Notes: generated by a model not told the origin, from the sequence alone. Positions 19,760 through 30,420 are shown, numbered from the stretch's first letter. The stretch is 64,000 nt of DNA from Advenella kashmirensis W13003 (GCF_000506985.1 NZ_KI650981.1:109122-173121), one strand, 5' to 3'. A program made the numbers and translations.

Positions 19760-19787
19760 AAAAGGCCGCTTTTGCGGCCTTTTTCTT
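19760..19787 (+). terminator. intrinsic terminator after rpsI
   Basis: AAAAGGCCGC, a TTTT loop and GCGGCCTTTTTC form a strong hairpin with a T tail 20 bp after the rpsI stop. A TATAAT hexamer at 19,798-19,803 just beyond it is a candidate -10 box for argC. Confidence 0.88.
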
Positions 19788-19840
19788 TTGGATTCTTTAT
19801 AATAGTTTTCTGCACGAAAAATTAAACGAGATACGACAAA

Positions 19841-20896
19841 ATGGCTTCTTCCTCTTCAACCGTAAAAGTAGGTATTGTGGGTGGCACGGGTTACACGGGA
19901 GTGGAGCTGTTGCGACTGCTGGCTGCGCATCCCGGCGTCAAGCTGCATGCCATTACATCGCGCAAGGAAGAGGGCATGCCGGTATCCGATATGTTCCCCA
20001 ATCTGCGTGGGCATGTTGATCTGGCGTTTTCGACGCCGGAAAACGCCGCGCTTACCGAATGCGATGTCGTCTTTTTTGCCACCCCGCATGGCGTGGCCAT
20101 GGCTCAGGCACGTGAACTTATCGACGCAGGTGTCAAGGTCATTGATCTGGCTGCCGATTTTCGCCTGCAGGATACCGCCGTTTTCGAAAAATGGTACAAA
20201 ATGCCGCATAGCTGTCCCGATATTCTGGCCGACAGCGCCTATGGCCTGGTTGAGCTGAACCGCAAGCGGATCGCCGACGCGCGGGTCATCGGTAATCCGG
20301 GCTGCTATCCCACCACAGTCATTCTGGGGCTGGCGCCGCTGCTGGAGAAAAAACTGGTCAAGCTCGACAACATTATTGCCGACTGCAAGTCCGGTGTGTC
20401 GGGCGCGGGCCGCAAGGCCGAGGTCAGCACCCTGTATTCCGAAGCCGGCGACAATTTCAAGGCGTATGGCGTGGCTGGCCATCGGCATCACCCGGAAATC
20501 ACAGAGCAATTGACAACACTGGCCGGCGAACCTGTCAAGCTGACGTTCGTGCCCCATCTGGTGCCCATGATTCGCGGCATGCTGTCTACAATCTACGTGA
20601 CCATCAACGACGAAGCCCTGCAGACTGATTTCCAGGCGCTGTACGAAAACCGCTATGCCAACGAACCATTCGTTGATGTCATGCCGGCCGGCAGCCAGCC
20701 CGAAACGCGTTCCGTTCGCGCGTCAAACACGCTGCGGATTGCCGTGCACCGGCCCGGCAACGGCAATCAGCTTATTATCATCGTGATCCAGGATAATCTG
20801 GTCAAGGGTGCCGCAGGCCAGGCTGTGCAAAACATGAATCTGCTTTTTGGTCTTCCCGAACAGACCGGACTCGGCGGCGTGGCCATTCTGCCTTGA
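19841..20896 (+). CDS. argC: N-acetyl-gamma-glutamyl-phosphate reductase
   Basis: The 351-residue enzyme reduces N-acetylglutamyl phosphate with NADPH in arginine synthesis. [18 protein letters not shown] is the nucleotide-binding loop, and GNPGCYPTT carries the catalytic Cys155. The conserved [11 protein letters not shown] follows. Length fits the long ArgC type. The DUF6776-like gene starts 10 bp after its stop, so the two are likely in one transcript. Confidence 0.96.
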   Translation: MASSSSTVKVGIVGGTGYTGVELLRLLAAHPGVKLHAITSRKEEGMPVSDMFPNLRGHVDLAFSTPENAALTECDVVFFATPHGVAMAQARELIDAGVKVIDLAADFRLQDTAVFEKWYKMPHSCPDILADSAYGLVELNRKRIADARVIGNPGCYPTTVILGLAPLLEKKLVKLDNIIADCKSGVSGAGRKAEVSTLYSEAGDNFKAYGVAGHRHHPEITEQLTTLAGEPVKLTFVPHLVPMIRGMLSTIYVTINDEALQTDFQALYENRYANEPFVDVMPAGSQPETRSVRASNTLRIAVHRPGNGNQLIIIVIQDNLVKGAAGQAVQNMNLLFGLPEQTGLGGVAILP

Positions 20897-20906
20897 TTTC
20901 GCGGAT

Positions 20907-21623
20907 ATGAGCATGATCGCGCGCGGATTTCTGTTTCTGGTGGGTGTCACGCTGGGTGCCAGTGGCGGGTATTACTATACCCATAACATGATGCAGCGTG
21001 AAATGCTCAGCCAGAAGTCCGAGCTGTCAGACGAGCTGTCGCATGCGCTGATGCAGGAAAAAATCAAACTGACCGCGCTGCAGAGTCGGCTGGATACCTC
21101 AGAAGCACAGCTCACGATAGACAAGGCGACCATTGCCGAATATGGCAGCCAGGTCAAGAAGCTGCAGGACGATTTGTCGCGGACCTCCGAGCAATTGTCG
21201 TTTTACGATCAGCTGGTGCCTGCCGGGCCGCAAGGGGCAATCAGTGTGCGTGGTTTTGATGCGGTCGTTGAAGGGCGGCGGGTGCGTTTCAAAGTGCTGG
21301 TGTCGCGCCAGGCGCAGGCGGGAACGGTCTTCAAGGGCGAGCTCAAGTTCACGGCAACCGGTATGCTGAAAGGCAAAGAGGCCACGGTAGACCTGATCCC
21401 GGACACCGTGGAGCATGCCAGCACCGGCTTAGACAGCATTCCGCCGGTTACCGACTTGAAAAAAATTCCTCCTGCTCCCATATTGGAATTGAATTTTGAA
21501 ACTATTCAGCGAATTCAGGGCTTGTTGATGTTCCCCGAAGGATTCGTTCCCCATAAGATCACCATGCGCGTGCTCGAGGGCAAGACGGTACGCGTCTCGC
21601 GTACCTCCGAATTGTCGCCCTGA
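20907..21623 (+). CDS. DUF6776-like membrane protein with coiled coil
   Basis: The 238-residue protein has an N-terminal membrane anchor (ARGFLFLVGVTLGASGGYYYT), a charged helical stretch near residues 30-95 that should form a coiled coil, and a C-terminal beta-rich domain. It resembles the DUF6776 proteins found after argC in Burkholderiales. No function is known. The ATG at 20,907 is preferred; the frame is open further upstream inside argC. Confidence 0.75.
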   Translation: MSMIARGFLFLVGVTLGASGGYYYTHNMMQREMLSQKSELSDELSHALMQEKIKLTALQSRLDTSEAQLTIDKATIAEYGSQVKKLQDDLSRTSEQLSFYDQLVPAGPQGAISVRGFDAVVEGRRVRFKVLVSRQAQAGTVFKGELKFTATGMLKGKEATVDLIPDTVEHASTGLDSIPPVTDLKKIPPAPILELNFETIQRIQGLLMFPEGFVPHKITMRVLEGKTVRVSRTSELSP

Positions 21624-21685
21624 TTGCGCCCTATGGTAAAATGAAGTTCTGCTAACGGTGGCTGTATCCCACCAGGAGTCTAAAA

Positions 21686-22054
21686 ATGAGTACTGTTCTC
21701 GAATCTGTCGATCTGCAAGCCCCTCCCGTGCCATTGCTTTTTACCGAAGCGGCAGCCACAAAGGTCAAAGACCTGCTGATCGATGAAGGTAATCCCGAGC
21801 TGAAACTGCGCGTCTTTGTGCAGGGTGGCGGTTGTTCCGGCTTCCAGTATGGGTTCACGTTCGATGAGGTCGTCAACGAAGACGACACCACCATTGATAA
21901 AAACGGGGTGCAACTGCTGGTTGATCCCATGAGCTTCCAGTATCTGGTGGGTGCCGAGATCGACTACAAGGAAGATATTGAAGGCTCGCAGTTCGTGATT
22001 CGCAATCCGAACGCAACCACAACTTGCGGTTGCGGCTCTTCATTCTCGGTTTAA
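21686..22054 (+). CDS. erpA: iron-sulfur cluster insertion protein ErpA
   Basis: The 122-residue A-type carrier delivers [Fe-S] clusters to apoproteins. The three conserved cysteines are in [11 protein letters not shown] and the C-terminal [11 protein letters not shown]. The N-terminus before [15 protein letters not shown] is the ErpA type. A TAAAAT hexamer at 21,637-21,642 is a possible -10 box. Confidence 0.96.
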   Translation: MSTVLESVDLQAPPVPLLFTEAAATKVKDLLIDEGNPELKLRVFVQGGGCSGFQYGFTFDEVVNEDDTTIDKNGVQLLVDPMSFQYLVGAEIDYKEDIEGSQFVIRNPNATTTCGCGSSFSV

Positions 22055-22226
22055 GTCAGTCAGAAACGTGTGCGTCGGCAGATTCACCCGCCGACGCTGG
22101 CTTGATCGTGCGGGACAAAAGCCCGCGCTATCTGCATGCGCAACAGCCACAACAGCCAGTCAGCGGATGTCACTGACATGCGCTTAAGCGATGTGTGGTG
22201 GCTTTGCTGTTCAAATGGGCCTTCCC

Positions 22227-22260
22227 AAAAAAACCGGTGCACTGAGTGGCCGGTTTTTTT
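22227..22260. terminator. bidirectional terminator between erpA and anmK
   Basis: An A7-CCGG arm and a CCGG-T7 arm enclose a 12-nt loop. The A and T runs make it usable in both directions, fitting the convergent erpA and anmK genes. Confidence 0.85.
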
Positions 22261-22287
22261 GCGTCTTTTTCCTGTCTTGGTAACCGC

Positions 22288-23409
22288 TCAGGCGGGATAC
22301 AGACATCCCAGTATGGTTTTTTTGCGAGCACCGGTCACTGATGGCGTCCCCGCGGCGTGTCCGGACATAAATGCATGGGCGAGCCAGGCAAAGGCCAGCG
22401 CTTCCATGGCTTGCGAGGGAATCCCGTGCTCGTCGCTGGTACTCAGCGGGATGTCGGGCAGGTGCGCCTGCAGGTCGTCGAGCAACGCCCGGTTGCCGGT
22501 GCCGCCACCGCAGACGATCAGGGCGCGCGTATCGGCGGCATGGGTGCGAATGGCCTGAGCGACGGTTTCCGCAGTAAAAGCGCGCAGCGTCGCCTGTACA
22601 TCCTGCGCTGAAAGACTGGAAAATCCGCCCAGTCGCGCCTGCAGCCACTCAAGGTTGAACAGATCACGTCCCGTGGATTTAGGTGGCGGGAGCGCCAGCC
22701 AGGGCTCATTGTTTATCAGTGTTTGCAACAATGGAGTGTCCACCTGACCGCCGGCAGACCAAGCGCCTGCATCATCATATGGCTGGCCGGTATGCGCCTG
22801 GCACCACATATCCAGTAGCACATTGGCCGGCCCCGTATCGAATCCGATCACTTCGTGCCCGGGACGAATCACGCTGATATTGGCAATGCCACCCAGATTG
22901 AGTACCGTAACCGTCTGGTCGGACGCAAAAATGGCTTCGTGAAAAGCGGGCACCAGTGGCGCGCCCTGACCACCGGCTGCCACGTCGCGGCTGCGAAAAT
23001 CCGCGATCACAGCAATGGCCGTCGCCTCGGCAAGGCGGGCTGGCGCATTCAATTGAATCGTGAATCCCAATTCGGGGCGATGCCTGACCGTTTGTCCGTG
23101 CGCGCCGATGGCAGTGACCGCCGAGGCGGGCAGTTGCGCCTGCGCCAGCAGGTCGTGTACGACCTGTGCATACAGATCGGCCAGCGCGCAGGCGGCCAGT
23201 CCGGCCCGCTCCAGCTCGTTGGAGCCGGCGCGGTTTAAATCCAGCAATTCTTTTTTCAGATGATCAGGCAAAGCGCGGGATGCCTGCGCGATGATTTGCG
23301 GCGGCTTGGCATCGGAAAACGCTGCCAGCACGCCGTCAGCGCCATCGGTGCTGGTGCCCGACATCAGGCCAATAAAATAGCGGGGTTCGTGCGCTTGCGT
23401 CATAAGCAT
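22288..23409 (-). CDS. anmK: anhydro-N-acetylmuramic acid kinase
   Basis: The 373-residue sugar kinase converts 1,6-anhydro-MurNAc from recycled murein into MurNAc-6-phosphate. GLMSGTSTDGADGVL near residue 15 is the phosphate-binding loop, and GHEVIGFDTGPANVLLD and VCGGGTGNRALLDDL are the other family signatures. It is divergent from tyrS. With mpl at the window start, it indicates active peptidoglycan recycling. Confidence 0.96.
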   Translation of the reverse strand: MLMTQAHEPRYFIGLMSGTSTDGADGVLAAFSDAKPPQIIAQASRALPDHLKKELLDLNRAGSNELERAGLAACALADLYAQVVHDLLAQAQLPASAVTAIGAHGQTVRHRPELGFTIQLNAPARLAEATAIAVIADFRSRDVAAGGQGAPLVPAFHEAIFASDQTVTVLNLGGIANISVIRPGHEVIGFDTGPANVLLDMWCQAHTGQPYDDAGAWSAGGQVDTPLLQTLINNEPWLALPPPKSTGRDLFNLEWLQARLGGFSSLSAQDVQATLRAFTAETVAQAIRTHAADTRALIVCGGGTGNRALLDDLQAHLPDIPLSTSDEHGIPSQAMEALAFAWLAHAFMSGHAAGTPSVTGARKKTILGCLYPA

Positions 23410-23542
23410 CTGCCTGGCCGAAAAGGGTATAATTTAACATTGAAATATGCGCAAATGGGTTGAAATAGGCTGTTGTATGCCTTGGTTTGTCGCCAACCCC
23501 GCTCATTCGCCCATCTGTCCGCGCCCCAGGAACCCGAAATTT

Positions 23543-24772
23543 ATGTCATCACCAGAATTACCAATCAGTCCGGAAGTTGAAAACGACCTGCAAACAGTCC
23601 TGCGCGGCTGCGATGAATTGCTGGTCCAGTCAGAATTTGCCGTCAAGCTGCAAAACAGTCGCAACACCGGTACGCCGCTGCGCATCAAGCTGGGTCTGGA
23701 TCCCACTGCACCCGACATCCACCTGGGGCACACGGTAGTGCTCAATAAAATGCGCCAGCTGCAGGACATGGGCCATAACGTCATTTTCCTGATTGGCGAT
23801 TTCACATCCATGATCGGCGATCCCAGTGGCCGCAATGCGACCCGTCCGCCACTCACGCGCGAGCAGATCGAAGTCAACGCCAAAACCTATTACGAACAGG
23901 CCAGCAAAGTCCTGGACCCTGCACGCACCGAGGTGCGCTACAACTCCGAATGGTGCGACCCCCTGGGCGCCCGCGGCATGATCCAGTTGGCGTCCCGCTA
24001 TACGGTCGCCCGCATGATGGAGCGCGACGACTTCACCAAGCGTTTCAAGGGGGGTATTCCCATTTCGGTTCATGAATTCCTTTACCCGCTCATGCAGGGC
24101 TACGACTCGGTCGCGCTCAAGGCTGATCTCGAGTTGGGCGGAACCGACCAGAAATTCAACCTGCTGGTCGGGCGCGAACTGCAAAAAGAATATGGCCAGC
24201 CGGCCCAGTGCATTCTGACTATGCCGCTGCTGGAGGGCCTGGACGGGGTCGACAAAATGTCCAAGTCCAAGAACAACTATATCGGCATTACAGAAACCCC
24301 GGACTCCATGTTCGGCAAGCTCATGTCCATTTCCGATACATTAATGTGGCGTTATTATGAATTACTTTCATTCAAGTCGCTGCAGGACATTGCTACACTT
24401 GCGCAGCAGGTCAAAGAGGGTAAAAACCCGCGCGATGTGAAGGTAGAGCTGGCCCAGGAAATCATCGGGCGTTTTCATTCCAAGGCCGATGCCCAAAGTG
24501 CATTGGCCAACTTCGAGGCGCGTTTCCGCGATGGCGCCATTCCGGACGACATGCCCGAAATCAATCTCGGACCCGCGCCGCTTGGCATTCTGCGCATTCT
24601 GAAAGAAGCCGGCCTGGCCAGTTCGGGCACCGAAGCCGGCCGCAATGTGCAACAGGGCGGTGTGCGGGTCGATTCCCAGCGTGTGGAAGACAAGAATCTG
24701 CAGTTGGGCGCAGGAACATATGTGGTGCAGGTCGGTAAACGTAAATTTGCAAGGGTAACGGTAAATGCCTGA
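23543..24772 (+). CDS. tyrS: tyrosyl-tRNA synthetase
   Basis: The 409-residue enzyme is of the TyrRZ type with [15 protein letters not shown] as the HIGH-type motif and [12 protein letters not shown] as the KMSKS loop, plus a C-terminal S4 RNA-binding domain ([17 protein letters not shown]). The frame opens at 23,447, but the ATG at 23,543 ([13 protein letters not shown]) gives the usual length. An imperfect hairpin overlaps its stop codon (24,770-24,789). Confidence 0.96.
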   Translation: MSSPELPISPEVENDLQTVLRGCDELLVQSEFAVKLQNSRNTGTPLRIKLGLDPTAPDIHLGHTVVLNKMRQLQDMGHNVIFLIGDFTSMIGDPSGRNATRPPLTREQIEVNAKTYYEQASKVLDPARTEVRYNSEWCDPLGARGMIQLASRYTVARMMERDDFTKRFKGGIPISVHEFLYPLMQGYDSVALKADLELGGTDQKFNLLVGRELQKEYGQPAQCILTMPLLEGLDGVDKMSKSKNNYIGITETPDSMFGKLMSISDTLMWRYYELLSFKSLQDIATLAQQVKEGKNPRDVKVELAQEIIGRFHSKADAQSALANFEARFRDGAIPDDMPEINLGPAPLGILRILKEAGLASSGTEAGRNVQQGGVRVDSQRVEDKNLQLGAGTYVVQVGKRKFARVTVNA

Positions 24773-24923
24773 TGGATATTTTTCCATCATGAGCGGTCAG
24801 CGCGGCAGATTGATGTCGCAGCTGGCAAAGAAAACGACAGGCAACACAAGCCACGTTGCCTGACGTGCCTTGCCGCGCCAACAGCGCGGTTTTGATCTGT
24901 TTTATTGAATGTGAGGGGATGTC

Positions 24924-25553
24924 ATGAAACTCAACAGCCAGTCATTTGAGAACGAAAAAGCAATCAGTCCGGTCAATGCTTTTGCCAAACCAGACGCTCA
25001 GACGCACATGATTCTGTCGGATAACAAGAATCCGCATCTGGCCTGGTCCGATATTCCAGAGGGCACCCGCTCTTTCGTGGTTTTGTGTGTGGACAAAGAC
25101 GTACCCAGCAAACCCGATGACGTCAACCAGGCCGATCGCGAAGTGCCTGCCGATCTGCCTCGGGTAGATTTCTATCACTGGGGCCTGATCGATATTCCCG
25201 CCTCTGTCACCGAGATCGCCGAAGGCGAGTTTTCCAGCGGCGTGACACCAAAAGGGAAAAGCGGCCCGCTGGCAGCCAAAGACATGCGCCAGGGTGTGAA
25301 TGACTTCACCAACTGGTTTGCAGGTGATCACGATATGGAAGGCGACTACTTCGGTTATGACGGTCCGTGCCCACCCTTTAACGATGCGCTGGTACACCGC
25401 TATTACTTTACGGTCTATGCGCTGGACATCGAATCGCTGCCGCTGACCGGTCGTTTCACCTGCGCCGATGTCGCCCAGGCCATTGAGCCGCACGTGCTGG
25501 GCCAGGCGACGGTCATGGGTCTGTACTCGCTGAATCCCAAGGTTTCATTTTAA
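24924..25553 (+). CDS. YbhB/YbcL-type PEBP (Raf kinase inhibitor-like) protein
   Basis: The 209-residue protein belongs to the phosphatidylethanolamine-binding family, with [20 protein letters not shown] and [12 protein letters not shown] forming the anion pocket and [10 protein letters not shown] following. There is no signal peptide, so it should be cytoplasmic. Bacterial members have no settled role. It lies upstream of glyA with a 37-bp gap. Confidence 0.9.
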   Translation: MKLNSQSFENEKAISPVNAFAKPDAQTHMILSDNKNPHLAWSDIPEGTRSFVVLCVDKDVPSKPDDVNQADREVPADLPRVDFYHWGLIDIPASVTEIAEGEFSSGVTPKGKSGPLAAKDMRQGVNDFTNWFAGDHDMEGDYFGYDGPCPPFNDALVHRYYFTVYALDIESLPLTGRFTCADVAQAIEPHVLGQATVMGLYSLNPKVSF

Positions 25554-25590
25554 ATTTTATTCATCTAAGCGATTTATTATAGGATACGTT

Positions 25591-26835
25591 ATGTTTGACC
25601 GCTCTCTAACTCTTGACAAGGTAGATCCTGAACTCTGGAGTGCCATTCAAAAGGAAAACACACGTCAGGAGCAGCACATTGAGCTGATTGCTTCTGAAAA
25701 CTACACCAGCCCGGCAGTCATGCAGGCGCAGGGTACTCAACTGACCAACAAATACGCAGAAGGCTATCCTGGCAAGCGCTATTATGGTGGTTGCGAGTTT
25801 GTGGATATTGCAGAAGAACTGGCCATCAGCCGCCTGAAAGAGCTGTTCGGTGCAGAAGCGGTCAACGTACAGCCTAATTCCGGTTCGCAAGCCAACCAGG
25901 GCGTTTACATGGCCGTGCTCAAACCCGGCGATACCGTGCTGGGCATGAGCCTGGCCGAGGGTGGGCACCTGACACACGGCGCCTCTGTCAACGCGTCGGG
26001 CAAACTGTACAACTTCATCCCCTATGGACTGGACGAGAACGAAGTACTCAACTACGCCCAGGTAGAACAACTGGCCAAAGAACACAAACCCAAGATGATT
26101 GTGGCCGGCGCTTCTGCCTATTCACTGCAAATCGATTTCGAACGCCTGGCGAAGATCGCCCGCGACAATGGCGCATACCTGATGGTCGATATCGCTCACT
26201 ATGCAGGTCTGGTCGCAGGTGGGCAATACCCGAACCCGGTTCCTCATGCTGACTTTGTGACGTCCACAACGCACAAATCATTGCGTGGCCCTCGCGGCGG
26301 CGTCATCATGATGAAGGCCGAGTACGAAAAGATCATCAATTCCGCCATCTTCCCCGGCATTCAGGGTGGTCCGCTCATGCACGTGATCGCCGGCAAGGCC
26401 GTCGCATTCAAAGAAGCACTCAGCCCCGAGTTTTCGACCTACGCGGCACAGGTCGTGGCCAACGCCAAGGTGCTGGCCGACACACTGGTCAAGCGCGGCT
26501 TGCGTATTGTGTCCGGCAAAACCGAGAGCCACGTCATGCTGGTGGACCTGCGCGCCAAAGGCATTACCGGTAAAGTTGCAGAAGCCCGCCTGGGTGATGC
26601 GCATATCACGGTCAATAAAAATGCCATTCCGAATGATCCGGAAAAACCATTTGTGACCAGCGGTATCCGCCTGGGAACACCGGCCATGACAACACGCGGA
26701 TTCTCTGAAGCCGAAGCAGAGTTGACCGCCAACCTGATTGCCGATGTCCTGGATAATCCCGATGATGAAGCCAATATCGCGGCGGTTCGTGCTAAAGTGA
26801 ACGAACTTACTGCGCGCTTCCCTGTTTACAAATAA
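25591..26835 (+). CDS. glyA: serine hydroxymethyltransferase
   Basis: The 414-residue PLP enzyme interconverts serine and glycine with tetrahydrofolate, the main one-carbon source. [15 protein letters not shown] carries the PLP lysine Lys229. [18 protein letters not shown] is the conserved substrate loop. Length is standard. It precedes nrdR and ribD, a common order in betaproteobacteria. Confidence 0.97.
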   Translation: MFDRSLTLDKVDPELWSAIQKENTRQEQHIELIASENYTSPAVMQAQGTQLTNKYAEGYPGKRYYGGCEFVDIAEELAISRLKELFGAEAVNVQPNSGSQANQGVYMAVLKPGDTVLGMSLAEGGHLTHGASVNASGKLYNFIPYGLDENEVLNYAQVEQLAKEHKPKMIVAGASAYSLQIDFERLAKIARDNGAYLMVDIAHYAGLVAGGQYPNPVPHADFVTSTTHKSLRGPRGGVIMMKAEYEKIINSAIFPGIQGGPLMHVIAGKAVAFKEALSPEFSTYAAQVVANAKVLADTLVKRGLRIVSGKTESHVMLVDLRAKGITGKVAEARLGDAHITVNKNAIPNDPEKPFVTSGIRLGTPAMTTRGFSEAEAELTANLIADVLDNPDDEANIAAVRAKVNELTARFPVYK

Positions 26836-26891
26836 ATCGCGCGTCAACCTCTACGCGATAACGCCATTGCCCGGCACAGGACTTCTGCAAT

Positions 26892-27389
26892 ATGAAATGC
26901 CCGTTTTGTTCACACCACGATACACAGGTTATGGACTCGCGGGTATCCGAAGAGGGCGACACGATTCGTCGGCGTCGCCGTTGCCTGTCCTGCGACCGGC
27001 GTTTCACGACTTACGAACGGATCGAATTGGCCATGCCGGCTGTGGTCAAGCGCAACGGCACCCGTGTTGAATTCGATCCTGCCAAGCTGCAGGCCAGTCT
27101 GCGGCTGGCGCTGCGCAAGCGTCCGGTCAGCACGGAATTGCTGGAGCGTGCCGTTGCACGTATCCAGGAAACCCTGCTCAACATCCCGGAAAAGGAAGTG
27201 TCCACCGACCATATCGGTGAACTGGTCATGAATGAGCTCAAGCAGTTGGATCAGGTTGCCTATGTGCGATTTGCTTCGGTCTACAAGAGCTTTCAGGATA
27301 TTGAAGAGTTCGTCAATGCCATCAAGGAAATGCAAAAGCCGGTCAAGCCACACAACGGTGGTCGCGCCGATTCTTCCGGCGCAGCCTGA
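26892..27389 (+). CDS. nrdR: transcriptional repressor NrdR
   Basis: The 165-residue repressor of ribonucleotide reductase genes has an N-terminal zinc ribbon (MKCPFC and CLSCDRRF) and an ATP-cone domain ([20 protein letters not shown]). It senses ATP/dATP and binds NrdR boxes. No nrd gene is in the window. Confidence 0.96.
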   Translation: MKCPFCSHHDTQVMDSRVSEEGDTIRRRRRCLSCDRRFTTYERIELAMPAVVKRNGTRVEFDPAKLQASLRLALRKRPVSTELLERAVARIQETLLNIPEKEVSTDHIGELVMNELKQLDQVAYVRFASVYKSFQDIEEFVNAIKEMQKPVKPHNGGRADSSGAA

Positions 27390-27481
27390 GGGCGCGTATG
27401 GGTATGGCGACAACAGGCGGCTCTGTGCTATGCGTCTGCGCCAGAACGCGAATCGTTCTCTGACTATCGGAAACCTCATCA

Positions 27482-28621
27482 ATGACTGACCAGGATTATA
27501 TGAATCGGGCGCTGGAACTTGCCCGAAGCGTGATGGTGAGCACCAGTCCCAATCCGCGCGTTGGCTGCGTGATCGTCAGTAACGGGCAGATTCTTGGCGA
27601 GGGCGCTACCCAGCCGCCAGGCGGGCCGCACGCCGAAGTCTGCGCCATTCGTGACGCCCAACAAAAGGGCCACGAGCTGCGTGGTACCACCTTTTATGTC
27701 ACCCTTGAACCCTGCAGCCACTATGGCCGCACACCACCTTGCGTCGATGCTCTGCTGGCCGTCGAACCGGCGCGGGTCGTGATTGCTGCCCGCGACCCCA
27801 ACCCGTTGGTAAGTGGCGCGGGAATCCGCAAGTTACAGGAAGCTGGCATTATCGTTGATCTTGGGCTGGGTCTGGAACAGGCACTGGAAATCAACCCGGG
27901 ATTCGTCTCGCGCATGAGCATACAGCGCCCCTGGGTGCGCATGAAAATCGCCAGCACTCTGGATGGCAAGGTCGCGTTGAATAACGGTCGCTCCCAGTGG
28001 ATTACCGGCAGCGCCGCCCGACTCGACGGTCACCACTGGCGCGCCCGTGCGTGCGTCATTCTGACGGGCTCAGGGACGGTTCGCGACGATGACCCTTTGC
28101 TCACAGTGCGCGGCGTCGACACCCCCCGACAGCCGGTCCGCGCGGTCATCGACAGCCAGTTTGCTATCGACGAAGACGCTCGGCTGTTTGACGGTGGCCC
28201 TGTCTGGATTTTTGTGACCGAGTACAACGCTGACAAGGCAGCACGTCTGGCAGCCCGCAATGTGCGCGTCATTACAGTGGCAGAGAAAAACAATCATGTT
28301 GATCTGAAGGCCGTCATGGCCTGGCTGGGTCAGCAGGATATCAACGAGGTGCATGTGGAAGCCGGGCCGGGTCTTAACGGCGCATTGTTGCAGGCAGGCT
28401 GTGTTGACGAATTGCTGGTCTACATGGCGCCGAAGATCCTGGGCGAGGCCCGTTCGGCTGTCGCACACCGACCGTTTACAGTCCTGGCCGATGCCTATCA
28501 ATTTGCCTTTTTCGATACCACAGCGTGTGGCGATGACCTGCGCCTGCGCGCCAGACTGCCCATGCGCTGGAATCAATTACAATTGCAATCTGGCGCAACA
28601 CCGACGTCAGACACGGAGTAA
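27482..28621 (+). CDS. ribD: bifunctional riboflavin deaminase/reductase
   Basis: The 379-residue protein catalyses two riboflavin steps. The N-terminal deaminase has zinc ligands in PHAEVCAI and EPCSHYGRTPPC. The C-terminal reductase has KIASTLDGKVAL and HVEAGPGLNGALL. ribE follows after two bases, so they are one transcript. The remaining rib genes are not next to them here; a tRNA follows instead. Confidence 0.96.
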   Translation: MTDQDYMNRALELARSVMVSTSPNPRVGCVIVSNGQILGEGATQPPGGPHAEVCAIRDAQQKGHELRGTTFYVTLEPCSHYGRTPPCVDALLAVEPARVVIAARDPNPLVSGAGIRKLQEAGIIVDLGLGLEQALEINPGFVSRMSIQRPWVRMKIASTLDGKVALNNGRSQWITGSAARLDGHHWRARACVILTGSGTVRDDDPLLTVRGVDTPRQPVRAVIDSQFAIDEDARLFDGGPVWIFVTEYNADKAARLAARNVRVITVAEKNNHVDLKAVMAWLGQQDINEVHVEAGPGLNGALLQAGCVDELLVYMAPKILGEARSAVAHRPFTVLADAYQFAFFDTTACGDDLRLRARLPMRWNQLQLQSGATPTSDTE

Positions 28622-28623
28622 GC

Positions 28624-29229
28624 ATGTTTACAGGAATCATCAGCGGCGTGGGCCGCATCAGCGAAGTCAAGCCGGCCGGGGCGAGCGCCGACGATGGCGT
28701 GCATCTGACCATCGAAGCCAATAATTTTGATATGTCCGGCATCGGGCTGGGCGATTCAATCGCTGTGCAGGGCGCCTGCATGACAGTCGTATCACAGGAG
28801 CAGGGCACCTTCCAGGTTGACGTCTCACGTGAAAGTCTCGACAAAACCACGGGGCTGGATGCCGTGGGCAGTGTAAACCTGGAGCGTTCGCTCAAGCTGG
28901 GCGATTCCCTGGACGGGCATCTGGTCTCGGGCCATGTGGACGGCATGGGTGAAGTCACTCGGTTTGACGAGGTCGGGGAATCGCACGAGTTGCGGATTCA
29001 GGTACCGACTGAATTGTCGAAATACCTGGCTTACAAGGGTTCCGTGACGGTCAATGGGGTGAGTTTGACCGTCAATTCAGTTGAAGATAATGCGAATGGC
29101 TGTGAAATCAGCATCAACATCATTCCGCATACGTTGCAGGTCACTACACTCGGGCAACTGAAAGCGGGGTCTAAAGTGAATCTTGAGATTGATATGATTG
29201 CGCGTTATGTCGAAAGGATGCTAAAATAG
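28624..29229 (+). CDS. ribE: riboflavin synthase, alpha subunit
   Basis: The 201-residue enzyme dismutates 6,7-dimethyl-8-ribityllumazine to riboflavin. It has two lumazine-binding repeats, the first starting MFTGIISGVGRI and the second near residue 98 (GHLVSGHVDGMGEV). Naming varies (ribE or ribC). The last gene before the tRNA and island boundary. Confidence 0.95.
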   Translation: MFTGIISGVGRISEVKPAGASADDGVHLTIEANNFDMSGIGLGDSIAVQGACMTVVSQEQGTFQVDVSRESLDKTTGLDAVGSVNLERSLKLGDSLDGHLVSGHVDGMGEVTRFDEVGESHELRIQVPTELSKYLAYKGSVTVNGVSLTVNSVEDNANGCEISINIIPHTLQVTTLGQLKAGSKVNLEIDMIARYVERMLK

Positions 29230-29247
29230 CAGGCTATGTCGAGAACG

Positions 29248-29290
29248 GGGTCGTGGCTGAGTGGTTAATAAGGCAAGGCTCGCAGTAGCG
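29248..29290 (+). pseudogene. partial tRNA-Ser-like 5' segment
   Basis: GGGTCGTGGCTGAGTGGTTA at the start of this stretch closely matches the first part of the adjacent tRNA-Ser (GGGTCGGTGGCCGAGTGGCT), including the D-arm. Similarity is lost after the D-loop and there is no T-arm or CCA end. It looks like a decayed or recombined tRNA copy. Confidence 0.55.
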
Positions 29291-29302
29291 TTCTGAATAT
29301 CA

Positions 29303-29390
29303 GGGTCGGTGGCCGAGTGGCTGAAGGCGCACGCTTGGAAAGCGTGTATACGGTAACGTATCGGGGGTTCGAATCCCCCCCAACCCGCCA
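29303..29390 (+). tRNA. tRNA-Ser, anticodon GGA
   Basis: The 88-nt sequence folds as a class II tRNA with D-arm, anticodon stem ACGCT-TGGAAAG-CGT containing GGA, a long variable arm (TATACGGTAACGTA), T-arm GGGGGTTCGAATCCCCC and an encoded CCA end. The acceptor stem GGGTCGG/CCAACCC has one C-A mismatch at pair 5-68. It lies at the left edge of the accessory island. Confidence 0.93.
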
Positions 29391-29497
29391 GTGTTACACA
29401 GCAAATCCAATAAAATCAATAAGTTATAAAATTTGGATTTTGCCTGATTGTGCTGGATTATGGCTGTTTGTGGTGGGTTTTGCCACTATTACGCCAC

Positions 29498-29656
29498 TCA
29501 TGAAAATGTGTCCACAGCCTTTTCACCCGCGGCAATATTGGCATCTGGCATCCACTTGCCGTACACTTTCGCAATCATTGTCCAGTCTGCATGTCCCATT
29601 TGATCAGCAACCCACATCGGATGCTCTCCAGCCGAGAGCATCATACTGGCGTAGGC
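29498..29656 (-). pseudogene. phage-type tyrosine integrase, C-terminal remnant
   Basis: The minus strand encodes YASMMLSAGEHPMWVADQMG, then HADW, and VYGKWMPDA ending at a TGA at 29,498-29,500. This is the last part of a phage-type tyrosine recombinase, with the GH-x-D-W box and the nucleophilic Tyr in VYGKW. Upstream of the Tyr-Ala-Ser the frame turns into unrelated sequence with a stop, so the catalytic Arg region and the rest of the gene are missing. It sits about 110 bp past the tRNA 3' end, the usual place for an integrase of a tRNA-inserted element. Confidence 0.85.
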
Positions 29657-29765
29657 GAAGAAGCCACATCAGTTTGTGGCTGTGGTGTGGGGTTTGCGAA
29701 ACGGGACGGGAAACGTAGCTATTTTGATCGAACTCTAGCTAGATCGGCTTAAAAATTATTGAAAT

Positions 29766-30287
29766 CTACTTCAATGCAAGCTGCTCTGAGAACAACTCCC
29801 AGTTGTTTTCGTGGGGCTCCAAATCACTTGCATAGTATCTATTGTCCAGGGATCTAAAGTTCCGCGGGCGGCGCCAGGAATGTTTAGATATAAATTCTCG
29901 GTAATTGTTTGCGCAAATATTTTGCAAATCACTTTTCTTCAAGATGAAGAACCTATCTTTTTGATCCGTATCGGGCATTGCAAGCAATACGCAAACGTAT
30001 ATTAAATCTGGATTTGGTATTGAGTGGTTTCCACCATCGATTTGACGCCTGTTCTCTTCATCAATTTCTATATTAATCCATAGGTTCGCGGATGTTGGCC
30101 AACTGATGCCTCGAGATGTTTTTACTTGGACGGGAAGGGTTTTGAGTGAATTGTCAGCCACGATAAGGTCAAACTCTGGTACGTTACCTGTAAATGATGT
30201 GGCTATGTATCCTCGCCGCCCTAATTCGGCACAAACCAGAAATTCACCGACTTGCCCTGCAAGTTTATTGTTGAGTCCTTTGCTCAT
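29766..30287 (-). CDS. PD-(D/E)XK-like nuclease-fold protein
   Basis: The 173-residue protein begins GLNNKLAGQVGEFLVCAELG, then PEFDLIVAD and LPVQVKTSRG. The order Glu in the first helix, Asp in a strand, and (Q/E)-x-K in the next strand matches the PD-(D/E)XK nuclease core, with Gln replacing the second acidic residue. Such short proteins occur on islands. It is the last gene of a leftward group of island genes. The activity is an inference. Confidence 0.6.
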   Translation of the reverse strand: MSKGLNNKLAGQVGEFLVCAELGRRGYIATSFTGNVPEFDLIVADNSLKTLPVQVKTSRGISWPTSANLWINIEIDEENRRQIDGGNHSIPNPDLIYVCVLLAMPDTDQKDRFFILKKSDLQNICANNYREFISKHSWRRPRNFRSLDNRYYASDLEPHENNWELFSEQLALK

Positions 30288-30420
30288 ATTTTTATCCTAA
30301 TTTATTCAGCCTCGATTAACGTCCAGGAGACTCGTTACGCATTTATTGCTCAACAAGAAGGACAGTTAAATAAAACCCGCCGGAGCGGGCAGGGCACAGT
30401 CTATATTGTTCAATGTGCGA

